DNA of 64,000 bases from Agrostemma githago (lineage: Eukaryota > Streptophyta > Magnoliopsida > Caryophyllales > Caryophyllaceae), in contig OY288256.1 of assembly GCA_958450325.1 (NCBI GenBank), positions 13,672,557 to 13,736,556 of the forward strand, given 5' to 3'. The notes under the pieces were generated by a model. It ran no database searches. It was not told the origin of the DNA and saw nothing but the letters and a program-made list of their open reading frames with translations. Position 1 is the stretch's first letter. Every line of letters starts with the position of its first letter. A program made the translations under genes and the position numbers. This document shows, piece after piece, positions 7,470 through 18,698 of the stretch.

Positions 7470-10400
7470 GGGCAGGCCCTCTGGACTTCGACCAGAAGCC
7501 AGGGTCAGACCGGGCTCCATGCGCCGAACCACAAGTACCTCTGCCTACCTCTGGGCAGGCAGGGGGGCAGGTCCTCTGGACTTCGACCAGAAGCCAGGTC
7601 AGGCCGGGCCCCACGTGCCGAACCACAAGTCCCTCAGCCTACCTCTTGGCAGGCAGGGAGCAGGCCCCTTGGACTTCGGCAAGAAGCCAGGGTCAGGTCG
7701 GGCCCCATGAGCCGAACCACAATTCCCACTACCTAGCTCTGGGCAGGTAGGGGGCATGCCCTCTGGACTTCGACCAGAAGCCAGGGTCAGGCCGGGCCCC
7801 ATGCATCGAACCTCAAGTCCCTCAACCTACCTCTTGGCAGGCAGGGGGCAGGCTCCCCTGGACTTCGGCAAGAAGCCAGGGTCAGGCCGGGCCCCATGAG
7901 CCGAACCACAAGTCCCTCTGCCTACCTTTGGGCAGGAAGGGGGGCAGGCCCTCTGGACTTCGAGCAGAAGCCAGGGTCAGGCCGGGCCCCATGAGCCGAA
8001 CCACAAGTCCCTCTGCCAACCTCTGGGCAGCCAGGGGGGCAGGCCCACTGGACTTCGACTAGAAGCCAGGGTCAGGCCAGGCCCCATGAACCGAACCACA
8101 AGTCCCTCTGCCTACCTTTGGGCAGGCAAGGGGCAGGCCCTCTGGACTTCGACCAGAAGCCAGGGTCAGGCCGGGCCCCATGCGCCGAACCACAAGTACC
8201 TCTGCCTACCTCTGGGCTGGCAGGGGGGCAGGTCCCCTGGACTTCGACCAGAAGCCAGGGTCAGGCTGGGCCCCATGCGCCGAACCACAAGTCCCTCTAC
8301 CTACCTCGGGGCAGGCCCTCTGGATGTCGACCAGAAGCCAGGGTCAGGCCGGGTCCCATGCGCCGAACCACAAGTCCCTCTGCCTACCTCTGGGCAGGCA
8401 GGGGGCAGGCCCTCTGGACTTCGACCAGAAGCCAGGGTCTGGCCGGGCCCCACGAGCCGAACCACAAGTCCCTCTGCCTACCTTTGGGCAGCCAGGGGGC
8501 AGATCCTCTGGACTTCGACCAGAAGCCAGGGTCAGGCCGGGCCCCATGAACCGAACCATGAGTCCCTCTGCCTACCTCTGGGCAGGCAGGGGGCAGGCCT
8601 TCTGGACTTTGACCAGAAGCCAGTGTCAGGCCGGGCCCCACGTGCCGAACCATAAGTCCCTCTGCCTACCTCTGGGCAGGCAGGGGGGCAGGCCCACTAG
8701 ACTTCGACCAGAAGCCAGGGTCAGGCCAGGCGACAAAAGCCGAACCACAAGTCCCTCTGCCTACCTTTGGGCAGGCAGTGGGCAGGCCTCCTGGACTTCG
8801 ACCAGAAGCCAGGGTCAGGCCAGGCCCCACGTGCCGAACCACAAGTCGCTCTGCCTACCTCTAGGCAGGCAGGGGGCAGGCACCCTGGACTTCCTCAAGA
8901 AGCCAGGTCAGGCCGGGCCCCACGTGCCGAACCACAAGTACCTCTGCCTACCTCTGGGCAGGCAGGGGGGCAGGTCCCCTGGACTTCGACCAGAAGCCAG
9001 GGTCAGGCTGGGCCCCATGCGCCGAACCACAAGTCCCTCTACCTACCTCGGGGCAGGCCCTCTCGACGTCGACCAGAAGCCAGGGTCAGGCCGGGTCCCA
9101 TGCGCCGAACCACAAGTCCCTCTGCCTACCTCTGGGCAGGCAGGGGGCAGGCCCTCTGGACTTCGACCAGAAGCCAGGGTCTGGCCGGGCCCCACGAGCC
9201 GAACCACAAGTCCCTCTGCCTACCTTTGGGCAGCCAGGGGCAGACCCTCTGGACTTCGACCAGAAGCCAGGGTCAGGCCGGGCCCCATGAACCGAACCAT
9301 GAGTCCCTCTGCCTACCTCTGGGCAGGCAGGGGGCAGGCCTTCTGGACTTCGACCAGAAGCCAGGGTCAGGCCGGGCCCCATGCCCCGAACCACAAGTCC
9401 CTTTGCCTACCTTTGGGCAGGCAGTGGGCAGGCCTCGTGGACTTCGACCAGAAGCCAGGGTCAGGCCAGGCCCCACGTGCCGAACCACAAGTCGCTCTGC
9501 CTACCTCTGGGCAGGCAGGGGGCAGGCACCCTGGACTTCGGCAAGAAGCCAGGTCAGGCCGGGCCCCACGTGCCGAACCACAAGTCCCTCAGCCTACCTC
9601 TTGGAAGGCAGGGAGCAGGCCCCTATGACTTCGGCAAGAAGCCAGGGTCAGGTCGGGCCCCATGAGCCGAACCACAATTCCCACTACCTAGCTCTGGGCA
9701 GGTAGGGGGCATGCCCTCTGGACTACGACCAGAAGCCAGGGTCAGGCCGGGCCCCATGCGTCGAACCACAAGTCCCTCAACCTACCTCTTGGCAGGCAGG
9801 GGGCAGGCTCCCCTGGACTTCGGCAAGAAGCCAGAGTCAGGCCGGGCCCCATGCGCCGAACCACAAGTCCCTCTGCCTACCTCTGGGCAGGTAGGGGGCA
9901 GACCCTCTGGACTTCGACCAGAAGCCAGGGTCAGGCCGGGCCCCATGTGCAGAACCACAAGTCCCTCTGTCTACCTCTGGGCAGGCAGGGGGCAGGCCCT
10001 CTGGACTTCGACCAGAAGATAGGGTCTGGCCGGGCCCCACGAGCTGAACCACAAGTCCCTCTGCCAACCTCTGGGTAAGCAGGGGGCAGGCCCTCTGGAC
10101 TTCGACCAGGAGCCAGGTCAGGCCGGGCCCCACGTGCCGAACCACAAGTCCCTCTGCCTACCTCTGGGCAGGCAGGGGCAGGCCCTCTGGACTTCGACCA
10201 GAAGCCAAGGTCTGGCCGGGCCCCACGTGCCGAACCACAAGTCCCTCTGCCTACCTCTGGGCAGGCAGGGGGCAGGCCCTCTGGACTTCGACCAGAAGCC
10301 AGGGTCAGGCCGAGCCCCACGTGCCGAACCACAAGTCCCTCTGCCTACCTCTGGGCAGGTAGGGGCAGGCCCTCTGGACTTCGACCAGAAGCCAGGGTCA

Positions 10401-11358
10401 GGCCGGGCCCCACGTGCCGAACCACTAGTCCCTCTACCTACCTCTGGGCAGGCTGGGAGCAGGCCTTCTTGACTTCGACCAGAAGCCAGGGTCTGGCCGG
10501 GCTCCATGAGCCGAACCAGAAGTCCCTCTGCCTACCTCTTGGCAGGCAGGGGGCCGCCGAACAACAAGTCCCTCTACCTACCTCTGGGCAGGCAGGGGGC
10601 AGGCCTTTTGGACTTCGACCAGAAGCCAGGGTCAGACCGGGCCCCATGCACCGAACCACAAGTACCTCTGCCTTCCTCTGGGCAGGCAGGGGGGCAGGTC
10701 CCGTAGACTTCGACCAGAAGCCAGGGTCAGGCTGGGCCCCATGCGCCGAACCACAAGTCCCTCTGCCTACCTCTAGGCAGGCAGAGGGCAGACCCTCTGG
10801 ACTTCGACCAGAAGCTAGGGTCTGGCCGGGCCCCACGAGCCGAACCACAAGTCCCTCTGCCTACCTCTAGGCAGGCAGGGGGAAAGCCCTCTGGACTTCG
10901 ACCAACATCCAGGGTCAGGCCGGGCCCCACGTGCCGAACCACAAGTCCCTCTGCCTACCTTTGGGGAGGCAGAGGGCAGGCCATCTGGACTTCGACCAGA
11001 AGCCAGGGTCAGGCCGGGCCCCATGAACCGAACCATGAGTCCCTCTGCCTACCTCTGGGCAGGCAGGGGGCAGGTCCCCTGGACTTCGACCAGAAGCCAG
11101 GGTCAGGCTGGGCCCCATGAGCCGAACCACAAGTCCCTCTGCCTACCTTTGGGCAGGAAGGGGGGCAGGTCCCCTGGACTTCGACCAGAAGCCAGGGTCA
11201 GGCTGGGCCCCATGCGCCGAACCACAAGTCCCTCTACCTACCTCGGGGCAGGCAGGGGGAAGGCCCTCTAGACGTCGACCAGAAGCCAGGGTCAGGCCGG
11301 GTCCTATGCGCCGAACCACAAGTCCCTCTGCCTACCTCTGGGCAGGCAGGGGGCAGGC
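7470..11358 (+). repeat. 3.9-kb block, upstream copy (partner at 25106-28994)
   Basis: The block aligns to 25106-28994 at an offset of 17,636 bp, shifting by one base only between about 10.1 and 10.95 kb, where this copy has CCAGGTCAGG and the partner CCAGGGTCAGG. Differences are scattered single bases (for example TTCCTCAAG at about 8891 against TTCGGCAAG). Unusual features are shared: two shortened CCTCGGGGCAGGCCC units (8305 and 9049), a 46-bp half monomer (10511-10556) and a GGGTAAGC unit. Within the block, 8.2-8.4 kb and 8.95-9.1 kb are an internal duplication about 747 bp apart. Confidence 0.9.
10511..10556 (+). repeat. 46-bp half monomer, a recurrent HOR landmark
   Basis: The G-run of this unit is joined directly to the next unit start (CAGGGGGCCGCCGAACAAC), deleting 48 bp, about half a monomer. 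The same junction occurs near 13120, 14768, 16300, 18512, 20042, 21691, 28191 and 31433 (there GGGGGCAGCCGAAC), and near 60120 and 62981 (there followed by ACCAC, not CAAC). Each of the eleven sits after an ATGAGCCGAACCAGAAG unit, so one deletion event was copied with its block. Confidence 0.87.
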
Positions 11359-11775
11359 CCTCTGGACTTCGACCAGAAGCCAGGGTCAGGCCGAGCCCCA
11401 CGTGCCGAACCACAAGTCCCTCTGCCTACCTCTGGGCAGGTAGGGGCAGGCCCTCTGGACTTCATCCAGAAGCCAGGGTCAGGCCGGGCCCCACGTGCCG
11501 AACCACTAGTCCCTCTGCCTACGTCTAGGCAGGCTGGGAGCAGGCCTTCTTGACTTCGACTAGAAGCCAGGGTCTGGCCGGGCTCCATGAGCCGAACCAG
11601 AAGTCCCTCTGCCTACCTCTGGGCAGGCAGGGGGCAGGCCTTCTGGACTTCGACCAGAAGCCAGGGTCAGACCGGGACCTATGCGCCGAACCACAAGTAC
11701 CTCTGCCTACCTCTGGGCAGGCAGGGGGGCAGGTCCCGTAGACTTCGACCAGAAGCCAGGGTCAGGCTGGGCCCC

Positions 11776-14700
11776 ATGAGCCGAACCACAAGTACCTCTG
11801 CCTACCTCTGGGCAGGTCCCCTGGACTTCGACCAGAAGCCAGGGTCTGGCTGGGCCCCATGCGCCGAACCACAAGTCCCTCTACCTACCTCTGGGCAGGC
11901 AGGGGGCAGGCCCTCTGGACGTCGACCAGAAGCCAGGGTCAGGCCGGGTCCCATGCGTCGAACCACAAGTCCCTCTGCCTACCTCTTGGGCAAGCAGGGG
12001 GGCAGGCCCACTAGACTTCGACCAGAAGCCAGGGTCAGGCCAGGCGGCAAAAGCCGAACCACAAGTCCCTCTGCCTACCTTTGGGCAGGCAGTGGGCAGG
12101 CCTCCTGGACTTCGACCAGAAGCCAGGGTCAGGCCAGGCCCCACGTGCCGAACCACAAGTCGCTCTGCCTACCTCTGGGCAGGCAGGGGGCAGGCACCCT
12201 GGACTTCGGCAAGAAGCCAGGTCAGGCCGGGCCCCACGTGCCGAACCACAAGTCCCTCAGCCTACCTCTTGGCAGGCAGGGAGCAGGCCCCTTGGACTTC
12301 GGCAAGAAGCCAGGGTCAGGTCGGGCCCCATGAGCCGAACCACAATTCCCACTACCTAGCTCTGGGCAGGTAGGGGGCATGCCCTCTGGACTACGACCAG
12401 AAGCCAGGGTCAGGCCGGGCCCCATGCGTCGAACCACAAGTCCCTCAACCTACCTCTTGGCAGGCAGGGGGCAGGCTCCCATGGACTTCGGCAAGAAGCC
12501 AGGGTCAGGCCGGGTCCCATGAGCCGAACCACAAGTCCCTCTGCCTACCTCTGGGCAGGCAGGGGGGCAGGCCCACTGGACTTCGACTAGAAGCCAGGGT
12601 CAGGCCAGGCCCCATGAACCGAACCACAAGTCCCTCTGCCTACCTTTGGGCAGGCAAGGGGCTGGCCCTCTGGACTTCGACCAGAAGCCAGGGTCAGGCC
12701 GGGCCCCATGCGCCGAACCACAAGTACCTCTGCCTACCTCTGGGCAGGTCCCCTGGACTTCGACCAGAAGCCAGGGTCTCGCTGGGCCCCATGCGCCGAA
12801 CCACAAGTCCCTCTACCTACCTCTGGGCAGGCAGGGGGCAGGCCCTCTGGACGTCGACCAGAAGCCAGGGTCAGGCCGAGCCCCACGTGCCGAACCACAA
12901 GTCCCTCTGCCTACCTCTGGGCAGGTAGGGGCAGGCCCTCTGGACTTCGACCAGAAGCTAGGGTCAGGCCGGGCCCCACGTGCCGAACCACTAGTCCCTC
13001 TGCCTACCTCTAGGCAGGCTGGGAGCAGGCCTTCTTGACTTCGACTAGAAGCCAGGGTCTGGCCGGGCTCCATGAGCCGAACCAGAAGTCCCTCTGCCTA
13101 CCTCTTGGCAGGCAGGGGGCCGCCGAACAACAAGTCCCTCTACCTACCTCTGGGCAGGCAGGGGGCAGGCCTTCTGGACTTCGACCAGAAGCCTGGGTCA
13201 GACCGGGCCCCATGCGCCGAACCACAAGTACCTCTGCCTACCTCTGGGCAGGCAGGGGGGCAGGTCTCGTAGACTTCGACCAGAAGCCAGGGTCAGGCTG
13301 GGCCCCATGAGCCGAACCACAAGTACCTCTGCCTACCTCTGGGCAGGTAGGGGGCAGGCCCTCTGGACTTCGACCAGAAGCCAGGGTCAGGTCGGGCCCC
13401 ATGCGCCGAACCACAAGTCCCTCTGCCTACCTCTGGGCAGGTAGGGGGCAGACCCTCTGGACTTCGAGCAGAAGCCAGGGTCAGGCTGGGCCCCATGCGC
13501 CGAACCACAAGTCCCTTTACCTACCTCTGGGCAGGCAGGGGGCAGGCCCTCTGGACGTCGACCGGAAGCCAGGGTCAGGTCGGGCCCCATGCGCCGAACC
13601 ACAAGTCCCTCTGCCTACCTTTGGGCAGGCAGGGGGCAGGCCCTCTGGACTTCGACCAGAAGCCAGGGTCAGGCCGGGCCCCACGTGCCGAACCATAAGT
13701 CCCTCTGCCTACCTCTGGGCAGGCAGGGGGGCAGGCCCACTAGACTTTGACCAGAAGCCAGGGTCAGGCCAGGCGGCAAAAGCCGAACCACAAGTCCCTC
13801 TGCCTACCTTTGGGCAGGCAAGGGGCAGGCCCTCTGGACTTCGACCAGAAGCCAGGGTCAGGCCGGGCTCCATGCGCCGAACCACAAGTACCTCTGCCTA
13901 CCTCTGGGCAGGCAGGGGGGCAGGTCCCCTGGACTTCGACCAGAAGCCAGGTCAGGCCGGGCCCCACGTGCCGAACCACAAGTCCCTCAGCCTACCTCTT
14001 GGCAGGCAGGGAGCAGGCCCCTTGGACTTCGGCAAGAAGCCAGGGTCAGGTCGGGCCCCATGAGCCGAACCACAATTCCCACTACCTAGCTCTGGGCAGG
14101 TAGGGGGCATGCCCTCTGGACTTCGACCAGAAGCCAGGGTCAGGCCGGGCCCCATGCATCGAACCACAAGTCCCTCAACCTACCTCTTGGTAGGCAGGGG
14201 GCAGGCTCCCCTGGACTTCGGCAAGAAGCCAGGGTCAGGCCGGGCCCCATGAGCCGAACCACAAGTCCCTCTGCCTACCTTTGGGCAGGAAGGGGGGCAG
14301 GCCCTCTGGACTTCGAGCAGAAGCCAGGGTCAGGCCGGGCCCCATGAGCCGAACCACAAGTCCCTCTGCCTACCTCTGGGCAGGCAGGGGGGCAGGCCCA
14401 CTGGACTTCGACTAGAAGCCAGGGTCAGGCCAGGCCCCATGAACCGAACCACAAGTCCCTCTGCCTACCTCTGGGCAGGCAGGGGGCAGGCCCTCTGGAC
14501 TTCGACCAGAAGCCAGGGTCAGGCCGAGCCCCACGTGCCGAACCACAAGTCCCTCTGCCTACCTCTGGGCAGGTAGGGGCAGGCCCTCTGGACTTCGACC
14601 AGAAGCTAGGGTCAGGCCGGGCCCCACGTGCCGAACCACTAGTCCCTCTGCCTACCTCTAGGGAGGCTGGGAGCAGGCCTTCTTGACTTCGACTAGAAGC

Positions 14701-14954
14701 CAGGGTCTGGCCGGGCTCCATGAGCCGAACCAGAAGTCCCTCTGCCTACCTCTTGGCAGGCAGGGGGCCGCCGAACAACAAGTCCCTCTACCTACCTCTG
14801 GGCAGGCAGGGGGCAGGCCTTCTGGACTTCGACCAGAAGCCAGGGTCAGACCGGGCCCCATGCGCCGAACCACAAGTACCTCTGCCTACCTCTGGGCAGG
14901 CAGGGGGGCAGGTCTCGTAGACTTCGACCAGAAGCCAGGGTCAGGCTGGGCCCC
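11776..14954 (+). repeat. 3,179-bp higher-order repeat, copy 1
   Basis: Phase is set by the unit beginning ATGAGCCGAACC followed by the 12-bp-deleted CTGGGCAGGTCCCC. The copy contains two ACAATTCCCACTACC marker units, at 12341 and 14071, dividing the HOR into parts of 1,730 and 1,449 bp. About 34 monomers. The sequence just upstream (11.5-11.75 kb) resembles the end of a preceding copy but lacks the 46-bp half monomer. Confidence 0.9.
12331..12370 (+). repeat. ACAATTCCCACTACC marker subclass
   Basis: A monomer reading ACAATTCCCACTACCTAGCTC where others read ACAAGTCCCTCTGCCTACCTC. It marks HOR phase at about 1783, 3207, 6314, 7716, 9674, 12341, 14071, 15520, 17815, 19264, 20994, 22443, 24316, 25354, 27310, 32480, 41340, 43130, 48405, 50195, 53682, 58295 and 61916. 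The following unit reads GGTAGGGGGCATGCC or GGTAGGGGGTATGCC; the T form is confined to 32-59 kb. Confidence 0.83.
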
Positions 14955-17900
14955 ATGAGCCGAACCACAAGTACCTCTGCCTACCTCTGGGCAGGTCCCC
15001 TGGACTTCGACCAGAAGCCAGGGTCTGGCTGGGCCCCATGCGCCGAACCACAAGTCCCTCTACCTACCTCTGGGCAGGCAGGGGGCAGGCCCTCTGGACG
15101 TCGACCAGAAGCCAGGGTCAGGCCGGGTCCCATGCGTCGAACCACAAGTCCCTCTGCCTACCTTTTGGGCAAGCAGGGGGGCAGGCCCACTAGACTTCGA
15201 CCAGAAGCCAGGGTCAGGCCTGGCGACAAAAGCCGAACCACAAGTCCCTCTGCCTACCTTTGGGCAGGCAGTGGGCAGGCCTCCTGGACTTCGACCAGAA
15301 GCCAGGGTCAGGCCAGGCCCCACGTGCCGAACCACAAGTCGCTCTGCCTACCTCTGGGCAGGCAGGGGGCAGGCACCCTGGACTTCGGCAAGAAGCCAGG
15401 TCAGGCCGGGCCCCACGTGCCGAACCACAAGTCCCTCAGCCTACCTCTTGGCAGGCAGGGAGCAGGCCCCTTGGACTTCGGCAAGAAGCCAGGGTCAGGT
15501 CGGGCCCCATGAGCCGAACCACAATTCCCACTACCTAGCTCTAGGCAGGTAGGGGGCATGCCCTCTGGACTACGACCAGAAGCCAGGGTCAGGCCGGGCC
15601 CCATGCGTCGAACCACAAGTCCCTCAACCTACCTCTTGGCAGGCAGGGGGCAGGCTCCCATGGACTTCGGCAAGAAGCCAGGGTCAGGCCGGGCCCCATG
15701 AGCCGAACCACAAGTCCCTCTGCCTACCTCTGGGCAGGCAGGGGGGCAGGCCCACTGGACTTCGACTAGAAGCCAGGGTCAGGCCAGGCCCCATGAACCG
15801 AACCACAAGTCCCTCTGCCTACCTTTGGGCAGGCAAGGGGCTGGCCCTCTGGACTTCGACCAGAAGCCAGGGTCAGGCCGGGCCCCATGCGCCGAACCAC
15901 AAGTACCTCTGCCTACCTCTGGGCAGGTCCCCTGGACTTCGACCAGAAGCCAGGGTCTCGCTGGGCCCCATGCGCCGAACCACAAGTCCCTCTACCTACC
16001 TCTGGGCAGGCAGGGGGCAGGCCCTCTGGACGTCGACCAGAAGCCAGGGTCAGGCCGAGCCCCACGTGCCGAACCACAAGTCCCTCTGCCTACCTCTGGG
16101 CAGGTAGGGGCAGGCCCTCTGGACTTCGACCAGAAGCTAGGGTCAGGCCGGGCCCCACGTGCCGAACCACTAGTCCCTCTGCCTACCTCTAGGCAGGCTG
16201 GGAGCAGGCCTTCTTGACTTCGACTAGAAGCCAGGGTCTGGCCGGGCTCCATGAGCCGAACCAGAAGTCCCTCTACCTACCTCTTGGCAGGCAGGGGGCC
16301 GCCGAACAACAAGTCCCTCTACCTACCTCTGGGCAGGCAGGGGGCAGGCCTTCTGGACTTCGACCAGAAGCCAGGGTCAGACCGGGCCCCATGCGCCGAA
16401 CCACAAGTACCTCTGCCTACCTCTGGGCAGGCAGGGGGGCAGGTCTCGTAGACTTCGACCAGAAGCCAGGGTCAGGCTGGGCCCCATGAGCCGAACCACA
16501 AGTACCTCTGCCTACCTCTGGGCAGGTAGGGGGCAGGCCCTCTGGACTTCGACCAGAAGCCAGGGTCAGGTCGGGCCCCATGCGCCGAACCACAAGTCCC
16601 TCTGCCTACCTCTGGGCAGGTAGGGGGCAGACCCTCTGGACTTCGAGCAGAAGCCAGGGTCAGGCTGGGCCCCATGCGCCGAACCACAAGTCCCTCTACC
16701 TACCTCTGGGCAGGCAGGGGGCAGGCCCTCTGGACGTCGACCGGAAGCCAGGGTCAGGTCGGGCCCCATGCGCCGAACCACAAGTCCCTCTGCCTACCTT
16801 TGGGCAGGCAGGGGGCAGGCCCTCTGGACTTCGACCAGAAGCCAGGGTCAGGCCGGGCCCCACGTGCCGAACCATAAGTCCCTCTGCCTACCTCTGGGCA
16901 GGCAGGGGGGCAGGCCCACTAGACTTTGACCAGAAGCCAGGGTCAGGCCAGGCGGCAAAAGCCGAACCACAAGTCCCTCTGCCTACCTTTGGGCAGGCAA
17001 GGGGCAGGCCCTCTGGACTTCGACCAGAAGCCAGGGTCAGGCTGGGCCCCATGAGCCGAACCACAAGTACCTCTGCCTACCTCTGGGCAGGTAGGGGGCA
17101 GGCCCTCTGGACTTCGACCAGAAGCCAGGGTCAGGTCGGGCCCCATGCGCCGAACCACAAGTCCCTCTGCCTACCTCTGGGCAGGTAGGGGGCAGACCCT
17201 CTGGACTTCGAGCAGAAGCCAGGGTCAGGCTGGGCCCCATGCGCCGAACCACAAGTCCCTCTACCTACCTCTGGGCAGGCAGGGGGCAGGCCCTCTGGAC
17301 GTCGACCGGAAGCCAGGGTCAGGTCGGGCCCCATGCGCCGAACCACAAGTCCCTCTGCCTACCTTTGGGCAGGCAGGGGGCAGGCCCTCTGGACTTCGAC
17401 CAGAAGCCAGGGTCAGGCCGGGCCCCACGTGCCGAACCATAAGTCCCTCTGCCTACCTCTGGGCAGGCAGGGGGGCAGGCCCACTAGACTTTGACCAGAA
17501 GCCAGGGTCAGGCCAGGCGGCAAAAGCCGAACCACAAGTCCCTCTGCCTACCTTTGGGCAGGCAAGGGGCAGGCCCTCTGGACTTCGACCAGAAGCCAGG
17601 GTCAGGCCGGGCTCCATGCGCCGAACCACAAGTACCTCTGCCTACCTCTGGGCAGGCAGGGGGGCAGGTCCCCTGGACTTCGACCAGAAGCCAGGTCAGG
17701 CCGGGCCCCACGTGCCGAACCACAAGTCCCTCAGCCTACCTCTTGGCAGGCAGGGAGCAGGCCCCTTGGACTTCGGCAAGAAGCCAGGGTCAGGTCGGGC
17801 CCCATGAGCCGAACCACAATTCCCACTACCTAGCTCTGGGCAGGTAGGGGGCATGCCCTCTGGACTTCGACCAGAAGCCAGGGTCAGGCCGGGCCCCATG

Positions 17901-18698
17901 CATCGAACCACAAGTCCCTCAACCTACCTCTTGGCAGGCAGGGGGCAGGCTCCCCTGGACTTCGGCAAGAAGCCAGGGTCAGGCCGGGCCCCATGAGCCG
18001 AACCACAAGTCCCTCTGCCTACCTTTGGGCAGGAAGGGGGGCAGGCCCTCTGGACTTCGAGCAGAAGCCAGGGTCAGGCCGGGCCCCATGAGCCGAACCA
18101 CAAGTCCCTCTGCCTACCTCTGGGCAGGCAGGGGGGCAGGCCCACTGGACTTCGACTAGAAGCCAGGGTCAGGCCAGGCCCCATGAACCGAACCACAAGT
18201 CCCTCTGCCTACCTCTGGGCAGGCAGGGGGCAGGCCCTCTGGACTTCGACCAGAAGCCAGGGTCAGGCCGAGCCCCACGTGCCGAACCACAAGTCCCTCT
18301 GCCTACCTCTGGGCAGGTAGGGGCAGGCCCTCTGGACTTCGACCAGAAGCTAGGGTCAGGCCGGGCCCCACGTGCCGAACCACTAGTCCCTCTGCCTACC
18401 TCTAGGGAGGCTGGGAGCAGGCCTTCTTGACTTCGACTAGAAGCCAGGGTCTGGCCGGGCTCCATGAGCCGAACCAGAAGTCCCTCTGCCTACCTCTTGG
18501 CAGGCAGGGGGCCGCCGAACAACAAGTCCCTCTACCTACCTCTGGGCAGGCAGGGGGCAGGCCTTCTGGACTTCGACCAGAAGCCAGGGTCAGACCGGGC
18601 CCCATGCGCCGAACCACAAGTACCTCTGCCTACCTCTGGGCAGGCAGGGGGGCAGGTCTCGTAGACTTCGACCAGAAGCCAGGGTCAGGCTGGGCCCC
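14955..18698 (+). repeat. 3,179-bp higher-order repeat, copy 2, enlarged to 3,744 bp
   Basis: Matches copy 1 at +3,179 up to about 16.6 kb, then at +3,744 from about 17.1 kb. The extra 565 bp is an internal tandem duplication of six monomers. Marker units lie at 15520 and 17815. The outer parts match copies 1 and 3 almost base for base. Confidence 0.9.
17037..17601 (+). repeat. 565-bp six-monomer duplication inside HOR copy 2
   Basis: Bases 16472-17036 recur at 17037-17601 (565 = 6 x 94 + 1). Copies 1, 3 and 4 have only one version, so the duplication is younger than the amplification of the 3,179-bp HOR or was lost elsewhere. The simplest cause is unequal exchange between monomers in register. 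Confidence 0.87.

Noticed and set aside
8180..9628. Open reading frame of about 480 codons on the plus strand (and many of 100-370)
   Set aside because: The unit is not a multiple of three, 1-, 2- and 5-bp indels are tolerated throughout, all three frames are similarly open, and the predicted peptide is just the repeat read through rotating frames. No start context, domain or codon bias supports a gene.
16472..16687. Dozens of minus-strand frames of exactly 71 codons
   Set aside because: The reverse strand of every unit has stops at CTA (bases 22-24) and TCA (bases 76-78), which are in the same frame. As the frame rotates by one base per unit, each frame is closed only every third unit, so a constant length of about 71-76 codons is expected from arithmetic alone.
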